Below, one piece after another: positions 45,890-51,644 of a stretch of 51,644 nt of DNA (the first letter of the stretch is position 1; the number at the start of each line of letters is the position of its first letter). The position numbers were made by a program, and so were the translations under genes. Below the pieces are notes generated by a model. The model was given only the letters and a program-made list of their open reading frames with translations, made no database searches and had not been told where the DNA came from. The stretch is from Fomitopsis serialis (lineage: Eukaryota; Basidiomycota; Agaricomycetes; Polyporales; Fomitopsidaceae), in contig NW_025955242.1 of NCBI RefSeq assembly GCF_022376445.1, positions 1 through 51,644 of the forward strand. The letters are read 5' to 3'.

Positions 45890-48800
45890 TCAGCCACCCA
45901 CATGTAGCGCAGCAGTAGGCGTAGTCCACGCAGACAATATTTCATTCAATGACCGGATGGACCAGGCCGAACCCAGTGCAGTGGTCAGCTGCGTGCCCGT
46001 CGCATGCAGGACCTCCTTGATTCCTTGGTCCAACAGTACAATGTCATCCGTACCCTCCGGCGGCGGCGTTCTCAGGCACTGCTCGTGCGCCTGGTCGGCG
46101 AGCCGCTTCAACAACATGAGCAACGTAGATGCAGGTACGCTGTTCCGTTGTAGGTACCACGCCAATTTCCGAGCGAGCGTCCATGCCGGTGTCCCCACCG
46201 GGAAGTTGGGGATAATCTCGCCTCGCGCGTACAACCCAAGCATCGCCAGGAACTTTTCGTCGGAGCGGACATCGTCCAGGTGGCGATCCAGAGCCAAGAG
46301 GGCTCCAGACAGTGTCGACTCTCGGATGAGCGGTGGTCTGGGGTTGTTCTCCGTTCTCCCGCTGAAGCGACGGTCGTACACCCTGTTGTAAAAGTCTGTG
46401 GCCAAGCGTAGATCTTGCATTCTCAGGTTGAAGTATTGAGAGTCGGGTGACGAGCGGCGGAGCTGGTAGAGCGTGAGGTGCGCTTGAATCATCTGCGACT
46501 TGTCCTGCAGGATACTGTCGAACAGGCTCGCGTGGCAATAAGCTTGCAGGAGCTTCTCGGCGTCGGTTTCCCCGTCATCACGGCAGAACCGGTCGGCGAA
46601 TGCGAGGAATAGGATGTCGTTCGAGTATGACGAGATGAACTGGTGCAAATCGCCCGCAGGATGCGTCCTGAAATCCGTGAGCTGTGGGAACTCCAGAGTC
46701 GCCGCATCTCCAGTTGACGATCCTGAGCGTACAAACAGACTCCGGCTCCCCTTGGGGTCTTCCCTGTAGTTCAAGAAGGCCGTCCGCCGCTTGACGTACA
46801 GGGTCTGACTACGGAGAAGTGTCTCCTTGTGTTTTGGGAAGTGCGCGATGTCGAGATAGAATGGCCAATACCGAGGTGTATCGACTCGGATGGACTGCAG
46901 TTTGTCCAGGTCGGGGATGAGAGTAGGCGCTATCATTTGCGTCGTCCCGACTTCGTTGCCCTCTTTCACCTTCAACTTGACGGGCAGGTAGACAACCTCT
47001 CTCGTATCGACATCGCGGGCAACGAGACATCTTGGCTCCGTCGCAAGCACCCACAGGTGTCGCAATGCTTGCAGGTAACTCTTGTTATCCGAGGATACGT
47101 GAGGAAACCGAGGGAAGAATGCCGTGATCATGCATGCTATTGCCGTGTCTGACGTGCCTAGCGTGAAGCGACCACCACCCAGGAAAAGGAGGCCCAGAGA
47201 CATGTGCGTCGCGACATGTGCGCCATATCGGATTGGCTGGTTGTACATGCCGTATGCGTACCTAAGTCTGCGTAGGCAGTTGATCTCGCCTGTACCAGCC
47301 ATGACCATGTTCAAAGCTAAGGAGATGGCGTTGAGGCCTTCCCTAATTGCCGCGCGCTTGATTCTGTGGTCGTAGGCCGGACCTAACCCTGCATCATTCG
47401 CATGAGGTAAATAACACGCGCGGGAGACGACTTACTATTGGTATACGCTATCTGGCTGAACATGTCATAATAACTGATGATGATGAGGTAGGCCTCCTCC
47501 CGGGCGGTCCCTGCATACTTCAAGCCTAGCGCAAAGCAGAGGCCGGCGAGAATGTTGTAGTAGGCCAACTCGTACGCGTCGTCCTCGAGCTCCCCCTTCA
47601 TGCGAGTGTCGACTGCTGCTTGAATGCCTGCTGGCAAGTTGGTTGCGAACCACTCCCTCGTTGGGGCGATCTTGTCCCACATGATGATAGATCGTGACAT
47701 TGCCCTAGACATAAGGAAACTTGGTTGGATACTGTTGAGGGCGACGAGCGTGTCAGGTATAGTGAGGATGTCAGCAACATCCTGTCGCCCAGAGCGGAGG
47801 TACATCAAACCAAGGGTGAGGGCCGCGGCAGGGGAAGTGAGGTTGACGTCGAACGACGGGCGCGTAGCTCTCCCGTTCAACGAGATGTGACCCTCTCCAT
47901 GCACGAGCACGCGGAGACGTTCAAGGATCGTCAAGTCCGCTGGGATGGCGGAGCCTTTGCCGAGCATGACCATGCCACACGCGAGAGCAGCTGATAGTGT
48001 GTAGGCTTCGCGGTATTCGTTGCTGAGGTCCGGCTGATACAAATCTTTACGACTGATCTGATTTAGACAGACATCGGCCATACGCCTGTTCTTCGTACCC
48101 ATGTAGAGGATCCCGATGCCCATCAAGCCCGCTGCCTGAGTGATGAGAGGTACATTGAGGTCGACGTTCGGCGTCGGCAGTAGAGCCGGCGTATGCACAG
48201 CCAGGAGCTTAGTGACATGTCGGTTGCCAGTGCCAACGTTCGCGGCCGACAGTCCCAAGAGTACGCCGATCGAGGTCATGTCATGCTTGGGAGTGAGGTA
48301 ACCGAAGGTATGCCATGTCAGCATCTCGCGTAGGTGACCGGTGAGGCCCAAGGCATACAGGAAACCAGCGTGCTCGGGCGTCAGTTCAGCAGGCTTGTTA
48401 AACTTGATCCAGGTGCTCTCCACTGTGCTCGCTTGCGCAGATATCCGCAATCCCGCAGCCACCCCATTGTGGAACTCGCCCCAGCTTGTGCATTCGATCG
48501 GTATCTTCCCAATCTCAGGGGCGAGCAGTGTGTTCATTGGCGAGAGCCGCACAGTGAACTCGACTTTTGGGATTGCGTAGGCTTCACGAGTGAGCGTCGG
48601 GACGGAGCCAAAAGTGAAGAGCGCTCGCCCTAGGGGCAGAGCCAGTGTCCGTTCTGCAAGTCGAATGACCTGGTGCTGATGTTCTTTTGCCTGGTCGTGT
48701 TCACTGCCAAACAGACGTGTGCATTGAGTCATATATGAAAACACCACCTGAGGCGTACCTTAACTCCGGCCTCTCAATAGCCCTAACAGTCGGGATGAGA

Positions 48801-51644
48801 GATGAACACAGCATACGTGCCACCTCTTCCAATCGCTTGTCTTGACCAAAGCGGATTTGTGTGAAGTCGTCCAAGTTCATCTCCACTCCCGTGACGGCAG
48901 CATATTCGCCGGTGATGGATCTCACTGTTGTAACTACATGTTCTCTAATTGTCCTTCGAGGGATGCTGGGTGACTGAACATCATGGATAGCTGTTAGCGG
49001 AGAGGAAGACGAAAGACAGCTAATTACTCACGATGAACTCTCTGATAGGCCGATAGCCACGAGTGTAGGGCGGCTCCGGTGACGAGTTCATCACTTCAGC
49101 CAAGTCCTCCCGCCCGATCAAAGAGTACGCAGGAATAGACCATTCGCCACTAGGAGATAGCTGGCACGTCCGACAAGCCTCTCTGAGCGGTGCGGCGATA
49201 CCGAGCGCCATACATTTGATGAGGTGTCCTGTGATGGAAACTCGCACCATTGCCTGCAACGCATTGTCCGCCCGCTTCCGAGTCTCGAGCACTTTGTTGT
49301 CGGCGAGGGGCATGTAGACCTCGGTGAGTTGGCGGAGGTAAATCAGCGGCTCTCCGTCGCCAAAGGCGAAAGCGGGAGCGATATTGAATCCGGCTGCAAG
49401 CGTCGAGCTATCTAAGGGAGGAAGGGCCCAGTCGGGGTTGTTGACACGGCCATATAGGATGGCGGACATGTCTGGCGGCCAGACCGGGAGGCGATCGTCG
49501 ACGTTTTCTACGACTAAGGCGAACGGTTAAAGGACAATGTCAGATTCTACATAAAATGTCCGAACATACCGGTCTGATTAGGAGAAGGCCAAGTTGGCAG
49601 CGCATCAGGACAAAGGCGCTTCCAGTAATCTGCCCACTCGGGTCGAATAACGAGTGCAATTTTGCACAGCACAGGTACGACCTGGAGGAGATCTTTATAT
49701 CGGAACGCCATGAAGCGCATGTCCTCGGCGATATGATGAAGACCGAGAAGAATCGGGGCGAGCAGAGCGTTTGGTTTTCGCCCATTCGCTGGTTTCTGCG
49801 AAGGAGGCTTCGTGGTAGGACGCATTGGTTGCTGCAATTTTCTCATGACAGGATCCTCGCGGAACCTTGCCGCAGAACCCGTCAGTGACATGGCTTGCCA
49901 TACATCGTTCCCGTCACTTGGCATTGAAACAACCGGTGGCTCGTCTTTCGCGATCCCAAACGTCTCGTACAACGCCTCCACCAACATTTGAAAGGGCACA
50001 TCCTCCGTCGAGTCCAGGCCCTTGTTCGACCACTTCACGAGGAATCTGCGGTGGAGCTTGAAGAACTTGTCTATGGGCAGCATGAACGCGAGGATTAGTA
50101 GGGTTTGCCGTGTCAGGTGGTCTTTCGGAACCAGGTCGATCGTCGCCCGGACCTGCGACCTGTCTTGGAACATCAAGTTCACCTGCGAGTCGATCCCGGA
50201 TGAGGCAGATAGGATCTGCTTGCCAGCCGGCACGTGTGGTGAAGGCGGCTGGAGGACGCCGTCGACGTCCATGACGACTGCGTCGCCCTCTTTCCAGGGA
50301 CGGACGAGCTCGAGGGGAATCTCGTTTAGCCCATAGGTTAGGAGGCAAAGGGAGCCGTCGGACTTGACCATGAGCAGGTCGCGGATGACGTCTCGGGTCC
50401 CACGAATGGGAGTGACGCAGAACGCAGAGATGTCCTTCTCAAGGAGTTGCGCGGAGTAGGCATTATTCTCCTTGGATATCTTGTGGATGAGCAATTTGCG
50501 GGTGGTGACGAGGCAGATGGCGAGCATACTTCGGAATTGCGTGCCGTCGAAGCGTTGGTCGAACAAAGCACACGTGATGCCTCTGGTTGCCTGCGTGCTG
50601 CAGGTAGAAGATAGGTGAATATCAAGATATATAATGAATGGGAAGAACTTTACTCTTCTTGAGCAATATCGGCGCTAGCCAACCTTTCCATCCAGAACGC
50701 AGCCTGCATCCTAGCTGCGTCTACACGTTCTATGCCCTTATCCACTGCCCGCCACCGCCCAGAGCCATGCGATCCAATGTCTGACTGAGGTCATGACGGC
50801 CAAGCGACTCATGTCTGTCGTGCCTGCCACGTACCGGTTGCGATGCCCACAAAGCATCTGCCGATGCGCCAGCACCAGCGCCGACCATAGCTTCCATCGG
50901 CGTCTGGTTCGCTAGTACCGGCTGGGGATATGGATGGCATTGAGTGGGTGGACGTCTCCTGCGACGCGAGGAAGCCGTTCACCCGAGCCGACCGTATGGC
51001 GCCTGCTCGGTGGGAGGTTGGCAGAAGACCGGCGATTGTGTGCTTTGGACGGCTTTGGACGGAAGGGTCTTGAGGTATGTCTCTGGGCTTGATGAAGGCA
51101 TAGCGCCAAATTGACACTTTCTTCTGAATCGCGTCAATAGTGACGACAATGTGGTCCCACGTGTGGTCAGTGCGCTGTGACACAAAGACGACTTGCTCCT
51201 CAGGAGGAATTGTGACCATAGGCTTGTGAGGGTCATCATCTTGCAGTGTGGCAGGGATTTTGTTGAAGCCTCCTAGAATCTTGTCGGTTAGGCCTATAGG
51301 AGCCGGCTCCGCGAAGGGGTTTGTAAAGGCGAATATTGTCGGCAAGGGGGGCTCGCCAGATACCTTTGCCTCCTCCAGCTCGGAGGGGTCCATTTGGCGC
51401 TGCATCATGACGCCGTGCGGACTGATGGCCATGCTCTTCGGACAATGAATGGGATGTGAAAGGTATAGTCCATCCCGTTCATCAGGAGACCCTACCGATG
51501 CTTCGCAAGAAAATGAATATCGCGCGAGCTCGCGAGCCAGGTTCCTGTTCGCGCTTGTGATCCTGCTGAGCACGAGCAAAAGGCCCAAAAGTTGGCCTGT
51601 CCGAGGACTCGGCCATGGGAGTGGTCTGGTCATGGTAGTCATAC
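45890..51644 (-). CDS. APC1: Anaphase-promoting complex subunit 1 (APC1), 5' end outside window
   Basis: Largest scaffold subunit of the APC/C ubiquitin ligase, which drives exit from mitosis. Exons in transcription order: from beyond 51644 to 50983, then 50835-50921, 50654-50784, 49570-50597, 49032-49513, 48759-48973, 47436-48703, 45890-47388; about 1790 residues are in the window. Seen: an N-terminal propeller part (VSIWRYAFIK); a central region; then the PC-repeat toroid with ELTPEHAGFLYALGLTGHLR, HDMTSIGVLLGLSAANVGTG and QAAGLMGIGILYMGTKNRR, diagnostic for APC1; ARLYALALG-type repeats such as SPAAALTLGLMYL; AHVATHMSLGLLFLGGG; and YLQALRHLWVLATEPR near the C-terminus. All phases agree. The intron 50922-50982 was required to change frame. 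Residues before about 51500 are less typical and may include an unrecognised intron. It probably continues well past the window edge. Confidence 0.95.

Noticed and set aside
1..51644. CRISPR arrays, rRNA, tRNA and intact transposons
   Set aside because: A read-through by eye found no regularly spaced direct repeats, no rRNA-like blocks, no clear tRNA T-loop/acceptor pairing and no transposase or reverse-transcriptase motif. A tRNA could still be missed without a scanner.

Overview
The window looks like a chromosome segment of a mushroom-forming basidiomycete (Agaricomycetes, perhaps a polypore). Most recognised genes are cut by several 40-100 bp introns with GT...AG ends. The protein set is fungal (GPI mannosyltransferase, Mediator kinase, APC/C scaffold, CST subunit), and one gene belongs to a multi-pass membrane family typical of Agaricomycetes (DUF6533-like). 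All exon models were built by hand from splice sites, reading phase and family resemblance; no database was searched.

Left third (1-20.8 kb) is mostly accessory. A GPI-mannosyltransferase 4 gene (1569-3573, +) is followed by a secreted repeat protein whose C-terminal part holds five copies of an IF-x-W-RR core (4040-4691, -). A smaller paralogue lies at 10196-10535 (+). The two sit on the arms of a diverged inverted duplication that includes their promoters, and the DUF6533-like gene (5714-7410, -), which carries a one-base phase break, lies between the arms. At 12153-13577 (+) is a copy of an unrecognised nuclear-looking protein family; a second, intact copy is at 38171-39789 (+). A dihydrodipicolinate-synthase-family aldolase (15667-16974, +) follows.

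Middle (20.8-32 kb): a dual-specificity phosphatase (+), an M20 metallopeptidase (+) and, convergent with it, a 13-exon formate/nitrite transporter (-). About 5 kb of gene-poor sequence follows, with a diverged tandem duplication near 30.8-31.1 kb.

Right part (32-51.6 kb) is dense and housekeeping in character: a small basic protein (-), a TEN1-like telomere-capping OB-fold protein (-) divergent from an F-box/beta-propeller-like protein (+), the WD40 scaffold WDR83/MORG1 (-), unknown-family copy B (+), a single-pass coiled-coil membrane protein with a cysteine-rich C-terminal domain (+), the Mediator kinase SSN3/CDK8 (+) and most of APC1 (-), whose 5' end runs off the window. The most interesting material is the pair of repeat-core secreted precursors with their shared promoter, and the two-copy unknown family.
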